Source of the DNA: Polyangia bacterium
Lineage (GTDB): Bacteria > Myxococcota_A > Polyangia > Nannocystales > Nannocystaceae
Assembly (NCBI GenBank): GCA_030431075.1
Contig: JAUIJR010000004.1
Coordinates: 1 to 41,249 of the forward strand
Direction: 5' to 3'
Length of the DNA: 41,249 bases
Shown here piece after piece: positions 8,351 to 16,303 of this stretch. The notes under the pieces were generated by a model. That model did not search any database. It saw nothing but the letters and a program-made list of their open reading frames with translations, and was not told where the DNA came from. Numbering within the stretch: the first letter of the stretch is position 1; each line of letters opens with the position of its first letter. The position numbers and the translations under genes were made by a program.

Positions 8351-9254
8351 GCAGGGGCAACAGGCGCGCGCTCGAGACCCGCTTCGTCTTGCTGTCGCCG
8401 CACGAGCCGAGTAGCTCGAGTTCGGGCGCGTCGGCCTCCAGCTGCAGCTGCACGCGGGCCTCGTCACCACGGAGGTCGCGGCGACGAAGCTCGACGCGAC
8501 CCTCCCCCACGACCTCGACTTCGAGCACGCGCCAGTCGACCCCCGGCCAGCGAAGGGCCGCGGCGTGCCAGGCGAGCTGACCGAGTCGTTCTTCGTGACA
8601 AGGTCCGCGCAGACGCTCGGCGACGCCGATTCGACCTCGCTCGGTGGCCTCGACCAGCGCGTCGAGATCGGCGAGCTCGAGCTGCCCGTAGCAAAGCCCG
8701 CTGGGCAAGGTGACCAAGGTGGGCGCGAAGCGATGCCCGCCCAGGTGGCTGGTCTGCCAGACCCGCCCCTCGAGCTCGGTGCGCCCGCACAGCTCGGCGT
8801 AGATCGGCTGCCCGAACTTGGCGCAGCAGCGATCGCGGACGCCGTGGGTGCAGACCAAGTACCAAGGCCGGGTCTCGAGCGCCTCGGCTCGCGGCGCGCA
8901 GGCCAGCGTCTCGACCAAGCTCTCGACCGAGGCCGCTTCGAGCGCCGCGCGGTCCAGGGCCCACACGCCCCGCCGGTCGCCCAAAAAAGCCCGCGGCGCG
9001 ACATGACTCTCGCGCGGCCGCCGAATGAACTGCAAGCGCAGCCCCATCTGGCGTAGCGCCTCGGTCTTCATGGCTGCGCCCAGGCGCTGGACGAAAGGCG
9101 CCGGCAACACCCCCACCCCCGGAACCTTGGGGTCCCAAGCCCCGTGCACCTCGAGCAACAACCAGGTCTGCACGCCCGAAGCCGCGCTCCCGGCCAAGAG
9201 CTCAGGATGCGCCCGGGCCGCCACGGAACACCAGCTCGCGTCGGGCTCGTTCAC
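8343..9254 (-). CDS. Sucrase/ferredoxin-like protein (thioredoxin-fold 2Fe-2S family)
   Basis: This is a 303-residue protein of the Suc_Fer-like family, named after a sucrase-associated gene but built like a thioredoxin-type [2Fe-2S] ferredoxin. Diagnostic segments are WYLVCTHGVRDRCCAKFG (about 136-153) and the conserved HLGGHRFAPTLVTLPSG followed by YGQL (about 175-197). The Cys residues in CTHGVRDRCC are candidate cluster ligands. The start is GTG at 9254 (VNEPDASWC). A role in electron transfer is likely from the family, but the partner is unknown. It lies downstream of the Ton operon terminator, so it needs its own promoter; the roughly 50 bp between terminator and start give no clear one. 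Confidence 0.82.
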   Translation of the reverse strand: MNEPDASWCSVAARAHPELLAGSAASGVQTWLLLEVHGAWDPKVPGVGVLPAPFVQRLGAAMKTEALRQMGLRLQFIRRPRESHVAPRAFLGDRRGVWALDRAALEAASVESLVETLACAPRAEALETRPWYLVCTHGVRDRCCAKFGQPIYAELCGRTELEGRVWQTSHLGGHRFAPTLVTLPSGLCYGQLELADLDALVEATERGRIGVAERLRGPCHEERLGQLAWHAAALRWPGVDWRVLEVEVVGEGRVELRRRDLRGDEARVQLQLEADAPELELLGSCGDSKTKRVSSARLLPLLS

Positions 9255-9302
9255 GCCGCCAGCCTAGCGCGCCCACGCCGAGTCCGCGACTCGCCACCGC
9301 AC

Positions 9303-9335
9303 CAACAAAAAGGGCGACCCGAAGGCCGCCCTCTT
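9303..9335 (-). terminator. Intrinsic terminator with UUCG tetraloop, end of the Ton operon
   Basis: Read on the minus strand, GGGCGGCC-TTCG-GGTCGCCC forms an 8-bp stem (one G-T pair) capped by the very stable UUCG tetraloop and followed at once by TTTTTG. It begins 23 bp after the stop codon of the giant TSP3 lipoprotein. Stem arms are at 9324-9331 and 9312-9319, and the T-run is 9311-9307. Confidence 0.88.
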
Positions 9336-9354
9336 TGTCGGAGTGTCGTTTCGA

Positions 9355-12300
9355 CTAGCCGCCGGTGGTCTCTTCGCCACCGGTCTCGCCGGTCTCGTCG
9401 CCACCCATGGCCTCTTCTTCGGCGTCGCAAACCGCCTGCGGGTCGTAGTCGCCCGAGCAGTACTGTCCGTTGTCGGGCCAGAGCTTGCCGTTGGTGTCGC
9501 GGTACGGGGCGTTCGAGGGGTCGAAGCCGTAGTCGCACTTGTCGCAGGCGTCACCGACACCGTCGTAGTCCTGGTCGCGCGGCGGCAAGAAGCAGAGGTT
9601 CTGCCACAGGTCGTCCGCCACCGGGAAGTCGGCGAGAGTCAGGCGGCTGTTCGCCATCGCGGGGTCGCAGGCCGGGTCGCCGGGGTCGCACATGCCGGCG
9701 TCGGCGAGGGCTTCCTCGCAGCCGGGCGGCAGGTCGATGTAGCCGTAGGCAGCGGGAGCCTGCACGGCGTCGGGCAGCTTGCGGCAGTTGACACCATCCG
9801 GGATGAAGTTCTCCGGATCGTCGGGCTCGTTGGCGCAGTCGCGTTGAATCGGCAGACCGTCAGGGTCGCAAAAGCCGATGCAGTCGTAAGTGCCATCCTC
9901 GTTGGGCTCGGCGGCGTACTCACCGTCACCGATGTAGTCCGTGGCGCAGCACAGGCCGTTGACGGAGACCGCGAACAGACCGAGCGGCCGCGAGTCCTTG
10001 ATGGTGGAGCAGGCGTTGCCCGCTTCGCAGGCATTGCCGATGCCGTCGCCATCGGGATCGTCGAGCTCCATGCCCATCATCAGGATTTGGTCGTTGTTCG
10101 CCTCGAAGGCGCAGGTGTCGCAGATGTCGCCGACACCGTCGTTGTCGGTATCCAGGTGCGCACAGATGCCGTCCGGCGAGCAGGTGGACCCGTCGAGACA
10201 CTCGGCATCCGAGCTGCAGGTGACGCGGGGGACCGGCTGACGCGGGCAGGTGTCGTTGATGTTCGCCAGGCCGTCCTGGTCGAAGTCGTCCATGTCGCCG
10301 AAGCCGACCGGGCCGGCCGCGTCGGCACCTTGCACACCTTCGCAGGCGTCACCGATCATGTCGTCGTTGACGTCGGCTTGGCACAGGACCTCCGAGTCGT
10401 AGGGCACCGAGGTACCGACCGTGTGGGGATTGCCCAAGCTGGTGCCGAAGCCGCCGCAGTTGGCGACGGTCACGCAGTTGTCGCAGACATCGCCGATGCC
10501 GTCCTTGTCCGCGTCGTCTTGGCGCGCGTTGTTGCGGACCCAGTACTTGGGCGGCGGCGCCCCGATCTCGAGGTTGTAGTCGGCGGCGGGTCGGCGACAG
10601 TTGTCGCAGTCGTTGCCTACGCCGTCCTTGTCGGAGTCGGCGCTGTTCGAGTTGCCCGGGGTGACCGGGCACAGGTCGATGACGTCGCCGAAGGTGTCCT
10701 GATCCGAGTCGTCCTGACCCGGGTTGGCCACGTCGTTCGCGTTGTCGCAGGAGGCCGGGACGTCGTCCTTGTCCTTGTCGTCGCGGCACTGGGGCTCGTC
10801 GATCGAGAAGTCGTAGTAGAAGTCCTCGGCTTGCTCCTCGTCGTCGCTTTGGCCGCCGACGATGAGCGGCATGCCGCACACGTCGTGGAACGCCGCTTGG
10901 TAGGCCGCCGTGAAGTCGGCGCCGAGCACGGTTTGGGCCTCCTCGAGGCTCGTGAAGCGACCACGCGGGTAGCCCCCGTTCTCGTAGCCCAAGCCGGGGA
11001 TCACGAAGCGGTAGCGACCGCTGCTGGTCTCACCGAAGTCGTCGACGCTGCCCTCTTCGAAGAGCTTGCGGCTGAAGCGAACCGGGTCGACCGAGATCTT
11101 GACCGTGCCGAAGCTCTGGTCGGAGACGTCGACGATCAAGCAGGGGTCGACGTCGCCGCCGCCCGCCTCGACCTCGACCGGGTCCTCCGAGCAGTCCAGG
11201 CCGCCGGCGACCTTCTCGACCGCGTCCCAGCAGGTCTCCGGGCCCCAGTTCAGCGACTCGCAGCTGCGGGTCGGGTTCCCGTCGCGGCTGAAGTCGACGA
11301 CCTCGGTGCCGCCGTCCTTGCGGACCACCTGCCAGATCTCGATCTTCTGCAGGTTGCGCGGGTCCATGTCGTACTTGTTGGACAAGCGCAGCTCGAAGTC
11401 GTCACACGCGCCGATGCGCAGGTTGTCGGTCGGGAAGCCCGAACCGGGGACGACGTGGAACTCGGGGGTGCGGAAGGTGTACTCGGTACGGCCGTCGAGG
11501 TCGTTGCCGACCTTGTCGCGGACGTGCTCGCCACCGGTGGCGAAGACCACCGTGTACTCCTGGCCGGAGCACATGCCGCGGTCGAAGTTCTCGTAGTTCT
11601 CGGGGGTGAAGCCCTCGTGGGCGAGCCAGCCGTCTTGGATGTTGCGCTCGCCGATGAAGTTGCGCGCCTCGGCGCACTGCTCGGTCAAGGCGCGTTGCTC
11701 GTTGCCGAGGTCGCCGGGGCGGTAGTCGATGCCCTTGATGGCCGGGTCGTAGACGACGCCGCCGACCTTGGTCACGAAGCGCGTGGTGTAGATGCCTTCG
11801 TTGGTCTTGCCGTCGTGACGCTCGAGGCTGCCGAAAGGCGGCGTGCACAAGCGCTCGATCTGCTCCGCGCACTCGGGGTCTTGGTCCGCCGGGTCGCCGC
11901 AGTAGCAGCTGCGGGTCGCGTCGGGCAGCGTGCTGTCGCGGCCGAAACGGGCCACGGGGGCCACGTTGTCCTGGAAGACCGGGTCACACGAGGCGCCGTC
12001 GCCCCCGGCGCCCAGCGCCGCCGTGCAGCAGTTCGAGGCGGCGAAGAGGTCGTCACCGTCGAGGTCGCAAAAGGCCAGCGGGAAGCCCGAGGGGATGTTT
12101 TCGCAAAGGCCCGGCGTCGAAGTCGAGCAGGCCGTGTAGTCGTTGGTGGCCACGTAGCAGCCGGGCGCCTCGCGGTCGTCGAAGCGCTTGTCGACGCAGT
12201 AGCCCTGCGCGCCGGTGGTGTCGTTGGACACGCGGCACTCGGCGAACCACTCCGCCTTGCAGCGCTTGTTCTCGCAGTCGTCGCCTTGGGTGCAGGCCTC

Positions 12301-13368
12301 GCCGTCGCGGTCGCCGATGCATTGCGTACCGGTCAGGCCGGCGTCGCGGCAGTCGTCGTCGTCGTCACACCACTGCGGGGTGTTCTCGGCGCCCGCGGGG
12401 CGGTCGCTGGGGTGGGTCTCGCGCAGCGCGTCGTACAGGGGCACCGCGTGCGGGCCCATGTCGCCGTTCCAGTCGTAGACGTACTGGGCGAACTCGTTCT
12501 CGCGATCGACGAAGGCGCGGAACTCGCGACACTCGGTGAAGACGTCGGCGGCCTCGTCACAGGTGACGGCGTTGGCCGGCGAGCGACGGGTCACGCCATC
12601 GTCGGTGACGCCGTACTTGGCCACGTTGACCGAGAGCTCGTAGTCACACGCGGTGCAGCAGGTGTCCGGGCCCTCGTCGGGGCTGGAGCAGGACTGCGAA
12701 CGCCAGTCGGTGCGGCCGCGGTAGGCCTTGGTCACGCCGTCGACCTGCATCTTGAGGGGCTTGGGGCCGCCGTCGTCGAAGAGGTCCTCGCACAGCAAGG
12801 GGTTGGCCTCGATGGCCTCGGCGTCGAAGGCGATGCCCTGCGCGTCGAGGTTCTCGATGCAGCTCAGGTTGACGCGACGGGTGATGCGCTCGGGCTGGTT
12901 GGTGCCGGCCTTGATGAAGTCGCCGTTGTAGCGGGTGATCGGGCCGCGGATCTCGAGCAACTGGGTCTTCCAGTCGTAGACCTCGAAGAGGTTCGGGTTC
13001 GAGGGGTCCTTGCGCACGAGCTCCACCGAGGTGGGGTCGAGGAGGTTGTTGAAGACCAGCTCGAGGCCCTGCCAGGTGATGAGCGGCGACAAGGTGCACC
13101 ACTCCTCGGAGCCGCGCTGGGCGCCCTCGGCGTCCTCGGTGACTGTGCACTGCTCGAGATCCGTGAGGAAGTACTTGGGGTTTTTGGCCCCGTCCATCAC
13201 GATGCTGACCTTTTTGTTGGCGTAGTTGACGCCGGTCAGGCTCTCCAGCACGAGCTTGTTGGGATCACAAATGCCGCAGTCCGTATCTTGGATGCAGCCG
13301 CTGGCCGTCATCGCCGTAGCAGCGAGAGCGGCCGAGCCGAACATGTAGCGAAGCTTGGGGTTACGCAT
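9355..13368 (-). CDS. Giant Cys-rich lipoprotein with thrombospondin type 3 repeats
   Basis: A surface or periplasmic lipoprotein of 1,337 residues. ATG 13368 is preceded by a GGA-containing site (ACTTGGAAAAAG) and starts MRNPKLRYMFGSAALAATAM with lipobox TASGC (Cys25). The N-terminal two thirds are Asp/Cys-rich with many CxxD/DxxC patterns, and an Ig-like segment near TGGEHVRDKVGND. From about residue 855 to 1,330 it has many Ca2+-binding thrombospondin type 3 motifs such as DKDGVGNDCDNC, DKDGIGDVCDNC and DNDGVGDICDTC. The end is a Gly/Thr/Glu tail (GDETGETGGEETTGG). It is the last gene of the TPR lipoprotein-TonB-ExbB-ExbD-ExbD operon, 39 bp after the second exbD, which suggests a function linked to that energy-transducing complex. 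TSP3 repeats generally fold around calcium. The partner or ligand is unknown. Confidence 0.9.
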   Translation of the reverse strand: MRNPKLRYMFGSAALAATAMTASGCIQDTDCGICDPNKLVLESLTGVNYANKKVSIVMDGAKNPKYFLTDLEQCTVTEDAEGAQRGSEEWCTLSPLITWQGLELVFNNLLDPTSVELVRKDPSNPNLFEVYDWKTQLLEIRGPITRYNGDFIKAGTNQPERITRRVNLSCIENLDAQGIAFDAEAIEANPLLCEDLFDDGGPKPLKMQVDGVTKAYRGRTDWRSQSCSSPDEGPDTCCTACDYELSVNVAKYGVTDDGVTRRSPANAVTCDEAADVFTECREFRAFVDRENEFAQYVYDWNGDMGPHAVPLYDALRETHPSDRPAGAENTPQWCDDDDDCRDAGLTGTQCIGDRDGEACTQGDDCENKRCKAEWFAECRVSNDTTGAQGYCVDKRFDDREAPGCYVATNDYTACSTSTPGLCENIPSGFPLAFCDLDGDDLFAASNCCTAALGAGGDGASCDPVFQDNVAPVARFGRDSTLPDATRSCYCGDPADQDPECAEQIERLCTPPFGSLERHDGKTNEGIYTTRFVTKVGGVVYDPAIKGIDYRPGDLGNEQRALTEQCAEARNFIGERNIQDGWLAHEGFTPENYENFDRGMCSGQEYTVVFATGGEHVRDKVGNDLDGRTEYTFRTPEFHVVPGSGFPTDNLRIGACDDFELRLSNKYDMDPRNLQKIEIWQVVRKDGGTEVVDFSRDGNPTRSCESLNWGPETCWDAVEKVAGGLDCSEDPVEVEAGGGDVDPCLIVDVSDQSFGTVKISVDPVRFSRKLFEEGSVDDFGETSSGRYRFVIPGLGYENGGYPRGRFTSLEEAQTVLGADFTAAYQAAFHDVCGMPLIVGGQSDDEEQAEDFYYDFSIDEPQCRDDKDKDDVPASCDNANDVANPGQDDSDQDTFGDVIDLCPVTPGNSNSADSDKDGVGNDCDNCRRPAADYNLEIGAPPPKYWVRNNARQDDADKDGIGDVCDNCVTVANCGGFGTSLGNPHTVGTSVPYDSEVLCQADVNDDMIGDACEGVQGADAAGPVGFGDMDDFDQDGLANINDTCPRQPVPRVTCSSDAECLDGSTCSPDGICAHLDTDNDGVGDICDTCAFEANNDQILMMGMELDDPDGDGIGNACEAGNACSTIKDSRPLGLFAVSVNGLCCATDYIGDGEYAAEPNEDGTYDCIGFCDPDGLPIQRDCANEPDDPENFIPDGVNCRKLPDAVQAPAAYGYIDLPPGCEEALADAGMCDPGDPACDPAMANSRLTLADFPVADDLWQNLCFLPPRDQDYDGVGDACDKCDYGFDPSNAPYRDTNGKLWPDNGQYCSGDYDPQAVCDAEEEAMGGDETGETGGEETTGG

Positions 13369-13407
13369 CTTTTTCCAAGTCCTTGTCGAAATCGTCAAAT
13401 CGTCCCG

Positions 13408-13857
13408 CTAGACGCCTTGCATGGTGTCGGGGACGGGGCGGTCTTTCTTGCTGACGAGGCCGATGACCTCCGCCCCCGCTTCGCGGGCCAGACCGATGAC
13501 CTCGATGGCGTCGCCGTAGGGGGCGTCCGCGTCGAAGTCGATGAAAATCACCTTCTTGGTCTCCGCTTTCAAGAAGACCTCCATCTCGTCTTTGAGCGCA
13601 TCCCGACTCGCGATCGGGTTGCGATTGATCAGTACGCCGCCGTCCTTGGTCAGGCCGAGCACCATGTGGCGCTGGTTCTGGTCGCGCTGCTGCGGCTTGG
13701 GCTTGCTGTCGGGTGGGACACGCACCGACACCTCGGGAACCAGCTTGGGTGTCATCACCATGAAGATGATGAGCAGCACGAGACACACGTCCACCAGGGG
13801 GGTCACGTTGATGTCTGAGCTTGGTCCACCTTTGGAACCACCTGCGTCCATTCCCAT
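13408..13857 (-). CDS. exbD: ExbD/TolR-type biopolymer transport protein (second copy)
   Basis: A 149-residue inner-membrane protein with a short cytoplasmic N-terminus, one membrane span and a periplasmic domain. INVTPLVDVCLVLLIIFMVM (about 16-35) is the ExbD/TolR signature; D23 is the conserved Asp used in proton conduction. The periplasmic part (about 50-140) contains KVIFIDFDADAPYGDAIEVI, the typical C-terminal fold. Together with ExbB it should form the proton-driven motor that powers TonB. It differs from the first ExbD beyond the membrane segment, so the two may form a mixed dimer in the ExbB channel (inference). It starts 227 bp after the first exbD, and that gap holds two hairpins. 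Confidence 0.92.
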   Translation of the reverse strand: MGMDAGGSKGGPSSDINVTPLVDVCLVLLIIFMVMTPKLVPEVSVRVPPDSKPKPQQRDQNQRHMVLGLTKDGGVLINRNPIASRDALKDEMEVFLKAETKKVIFIDFDADAPYGDAIEVIGLAREAGAEVIGLVSKKDRPVPDTMQGV

Positions 13858-14084
13858 GTTCGGGTCTTCTCCTGCTGCGTGCGTGTAACGGCCCGGGCGG
13901 GCCTAGCTTACGAGTGTTGATCGAGGCCAGGTAGTGTTTTGTGGGCTTCGGGGGGCCTCGTGGGTCCCTTTTGGCCCCCTGGCGGGGATCTTTTCTTGCT
14001 CAGAGAGGCGCCAAAAGCGCCTCCGGGGGTGTATCTCGGGAGATACGCGGGGTGGCGACCGGTCGGGGTCGGGGGCGACGCCCC
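13858..14084 (-). other. Spacer with two hairpins between the two exbD genes
   Basis: This is the largest gap inside the operon. It holds GAGGCGC-caaaa-GCGCCTC (14005-14023, 7-bp stem) and GTATCT-cggg-AGATAC (14031-14046, 6-bp stem). Neither is followed by a T-run on the minus strand, so they look like mRNA processing or stability elements or a partial transcription barrier rather than full terminators. Confidence 0.5.
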
Positions 14085-14582
14085 TCAGCCGGCCCCTTCG
14101 AGAGCGACGACCATGGCCACGGCCGGCTGTTGCTGCTCGAGATCCTTCATCCATTCCAGGAGCACGCGGGCGCGCTCCCAGTTCATGTCTTGGTCGCCCT
14201 TCACGAAGAGGATCGGGCCGTCGTAGTTGCTGGCCGTCGCCTTGCCGTTGGCGATCACGAGCTCTTTGTCCAAGCGCTCGAGGGAGTCTTTTTTTGAGTC
14301 GTAGAGGTCTTGGTTGACCCACACGCCGTTGCTGTCGATCGAGACGAAGACCTGATCGCCTTCTTTGTGGGCGTCGGCATCGGCGAGGACGGGAAGCTTG
14401 ACGTCCTTGCCGCGCCCGAGCATCGGGGTGACGACCATGAAGATGATCAGCAGCACCAAGCACACGTCGACGAGCGGCGTGACGTTGATGTTGCTTTGGG
14501 GCCCGCCAGCGTCGAGCGAGCCGTGGTCCTTCTTGTAAGGGATCTTGCGGCGGCGGCGTCCGGTGTGGTGCGAGGTACCCAA
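14085..14582 (-). CDS. exbD: ExbD/TolR-type biopolymer transport protein (first copy)
   Basis: This 165-residue ExbD/TolR protein has a longer basic cytoplasmic N-terminus (HHTGRRRRKIPYKKDHG) than the second copy. NINVTPLVDVCLVLLIIFMV (about 31-50) is the membrane signature with D39 as the conserved Asp. The periplasmic domain follows (about 56-160), including VFVSIDSNGVWVN and GPILFVKGDQDMNWERA. It sits 66 bp downstream of exbB. Paired exbD genes after one exbB are common in proteobacterial Ton and Tol-like loci. The predicted role is one of two motor subunits that transmit proton-motive force to the TonB protein of this operon. Confidence 0.93.
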   Translation of the reverse strand: MGTSHHTGRRRRKIPYKKDHGSLDAGGPQSNINVTPLVDVCLVLLIIFMVVTPMLGRGKDVKLPVLADADAHKEGDQVFVSIDSNGVWVNQDLYDSKKDSLERLDKELVIANGKATASNYDGPILFVKGDQDMNWERARVLLEWMKDLEQQQPAVAMVVALEGAG

Positions 14583-14648
14583 GGTGAGTCTCCGTGACGA
14601 GTGAAAAAGGCGTGGGGAGCCGGGGCGTCGGGCGCCCCGGCGAGGCGA

Positions 14649-15371
14649 CTAGTAGCGGCCCTCTTTGAGGACGTAGTCGATGAGCTCCGAAGCGACATCG
14701 TTCATGTCGATCTGGAAGCCCTCGACGCGCGAGTTGAAGGCGTTGAACATCATCACCGCCGGGATGGCGACCAAAAGGCCGACCGCGGTGGCGAAGAGCG
14801 CCTCGGAGATACCGCCGGCGACCGAGCTCAGACCACCGCCACCATCGCCCGAGAGGCCCTGGAAGGCGGAGATGATGCCGACGACCGTACCGAGCAGACC
14901 GACGAAGGGCGCGGTCGAGCCGGTGGTGGCGATCATGGTGAGGCCGCGCTTGAGGCTGGCCGTCTCGCGCTCCTTGGCGCGCTCCATCTGACGGTTGACG
15001 GCGTCGACCAGGTCGAAGTCGCCGACGTCGTCGGGGCCCTCTTCTTCGAGCGCCTCGAGGCCTTGGATGTACTCGCTCATGCCCGCGCCCACGACCTTGG
15101 CGATCGGGCTGTTCGGGTTTTGCTGGGCCGCTTGAACCGCCTCTTCGAGCTTGCGCTCTTGGAGGAAGTTACGCAGGAGCATGATGAAGTTGATGCTCTG
15201 CGTCTTGGCCTTGCGGTAGAGCATGAAGCGCTCGATGGTGAGCGTCATGGCGATGATGAACTGCAGCGCCAAGATGATGATGATCAGCTTGGCGAACAGA
15301 CCCATCGTCTCCCACATGCCGGAGATCGAGAAGTCGGTGCCTGCGTTGGCGAGAAGGGTGAAAGCTTCCAT
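14649..15371 (-). CDS. exbB: ExbB/TolQ-type proton channel protein
   Basis: A 240-residue inner-membrane protein of the MotA/TolQ/ExbB family. The spans are about 24-45 (GLFAKLIIIILALQFIIAM), 152-172 (STAPFVGLLGTVVGIISAF) and 188-211 (SEALFATAVGLLVAIPAVMM). The family signature TAPFVGLLGTVVGI and the Thr and Glu that line the channel (T152 region, E190) are present. The short periplasmic N-terminus and the large cytoplasmic loop between spans 1 and 2 fit ExbB topology. It is located between tonB and two exbD genes, so it should be the channel of the same complex. The start is ATG at 15371, 95 bp after tonB. Confidence 0.94.
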   Translation of the reverse strand: MEAFTLLANAGTDFSISGMWETMGLFAKLIIIILALQFIIAMTLTIERFMLYRKAKTQSINFIMLLRNFLQERKLEEAVQAAQQNPNSPIAKVVGAGMSEYIQGLEALEEEGPDDVGDFDLVDAVNRQMERAKERETASLKRGLTMIATTGSTAPFVGLLGTVVGIISAFQGLSGDGGGGLSSVAGGISEALFATAVGLLVAIPAVMMFNAFNSRVEGFQIDMNDVASELIDYVLKEGRY

Positions 15372-15466
15372 CGGGTTTGCCTATTTGGTCCTTTGAGGCT
15401 GTGGGTCGTGTGCGCCGTGCGCTGACCGAGGGCGACCGAGTCGACGGCGCCCTGCGGTGAAAGTCG

Positions 15467-16249
15467 TTACTTGAAGGTGATGTCGAAGACCGCTTCCGAG
15501 CAGGTCTTTTGGGGCTTGCCGCCCACGATGAAGGGCTTGAAGCGCCACTTGGAGACGGTGTCGCGGCAAATCTTGTCGACCTGCGCATCGCCGGGGAACT
15601 TCTTTTTGGTGCGCACGTCGACGACCTTGCCGGTCGTGCTCACGCAAAAAGAGGTGATGTTCTTGCCGGGCTTTTTGTGCAGGCGCGCGGCCTGGGTCTT
15701 TTGCAGCTCGGACTGCTTGGGGTCGGGCGCGAAGACGGCCTGACCCATGACGGCCTTGATCGGCTTTTTGGCCGTGGTCGCCTTGGAGGTCTGCTTCTTG
15801 GCGATGCCGCCACCGGGCACGCCGCCGGGGATGCCGCCGGGCACACCACCGGGCACGCCACCGGGCACGCCGCCGGGCACACCGGGGACCTTCGAAGCCG
15901 ACTTGCCGGGCTTCTTGTCCGGGATCTTGTCGCTGACATCGTCGGGCTGCGTGATGTCCTCTTCGATGGGCTCGTCCTCTTCGGGGACGTCCTCTTCGAC
16001 CTCTTCTTCGACGTCGTCACCCGCGGGCGGCGGCGGCGGAGGTGGAGGCGGCGGCGCCTCGTCCATGGCGAACTGCACCAGCACGAACTCGAGGGTCGGC
16101 GGCGAGACGCGGGAGATGGACATCTTGCCCGCGAACCAGATGAAGAACAGGCCGATCATCGTGCCGATGATGGTGACGACGGCGGCGCCCACGAGGAGGG
16201 TGCGGCGCTTCTTGTCGCTGCCTTGGGATGTCAGATAGGTGTCGAACAT
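15467..16249 (-). CDS. tonB: TonB-type energy transducer
   Basis: A 260-residue TonB-like protein that should carry energy from ExbB/ExbD to an outer-membrane partner. It has an N-terminal signal anchor (about 18-40, LLVGAAVVTIIGTMIGLFFIW) and a run of ten prolines (66-75). An acidic segment (79-110) and five to six PGGV/PGGI units (about 122-147) follow. The TonB C-terminal domain (about 195-260) contains FCVSTTGKVVDV and VSKWRFKPFIVGGKP. The domain carries three cysteines (202, 228, 250), unusual for TonB and possibly a disulphide. Proline and PGGV segments probably form an extended linker across the periplasm. It lies 54 bp after the TPR lipoprotein gene. Confidence 0.93.
   Translation of the reverse strand: MFDTYLTSQGSDKKRRTLLVGAAVVTIIGTMIGLFFIWFAGKMSISRVSPPTLEFVLVQFAMDEAPPPPPPPPPPAGDDVEEEVEEDVPEEDEPIEEDITQPDDVSDKIPDKKPGKSASKVPGVPGGVPGGVPGGVPGGIPGGVPGGGIAKKQTSKATTAKKPIKAVMGQAVFAPDPKQSELQKTQAARLHKKPGKNITSFCVSTTGKVVDVRTKKKFPGDAQVDKICRDTVSKWRFKPFIVGGKPQKTCSEAVFDITFK
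15806..15886 (-). repeat. 12-bp repeat encoding PGGV/PGGI units in TonB
   Basis: About six near-identical 12-bp units encode the flexible PGGV repeat of the TonB linker. Differences are mostly third-base changes, which suggests local duplication followed by drift. Confidence 0.7.
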
Positions 16250-16303
16250 GGTCAGTGCCTCGATTGGCCGACAACGCGCGGACCCAGCCCTTCGGCTTTG
16301 GCC

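Noticed and set aside
9343-13818. A 1,491-codon open frame on the plus strand opposite the TSP3 lipoprotein gene
   Set aside because: It is the mirror of a real minus-strand gene with signal peptide, lipobox and TSP3 motifs. Its product is a monotonous Val/Ala/Gly/Asp/Arg/Leu sequence, as expected from antisense of GC-rich coding DNA.
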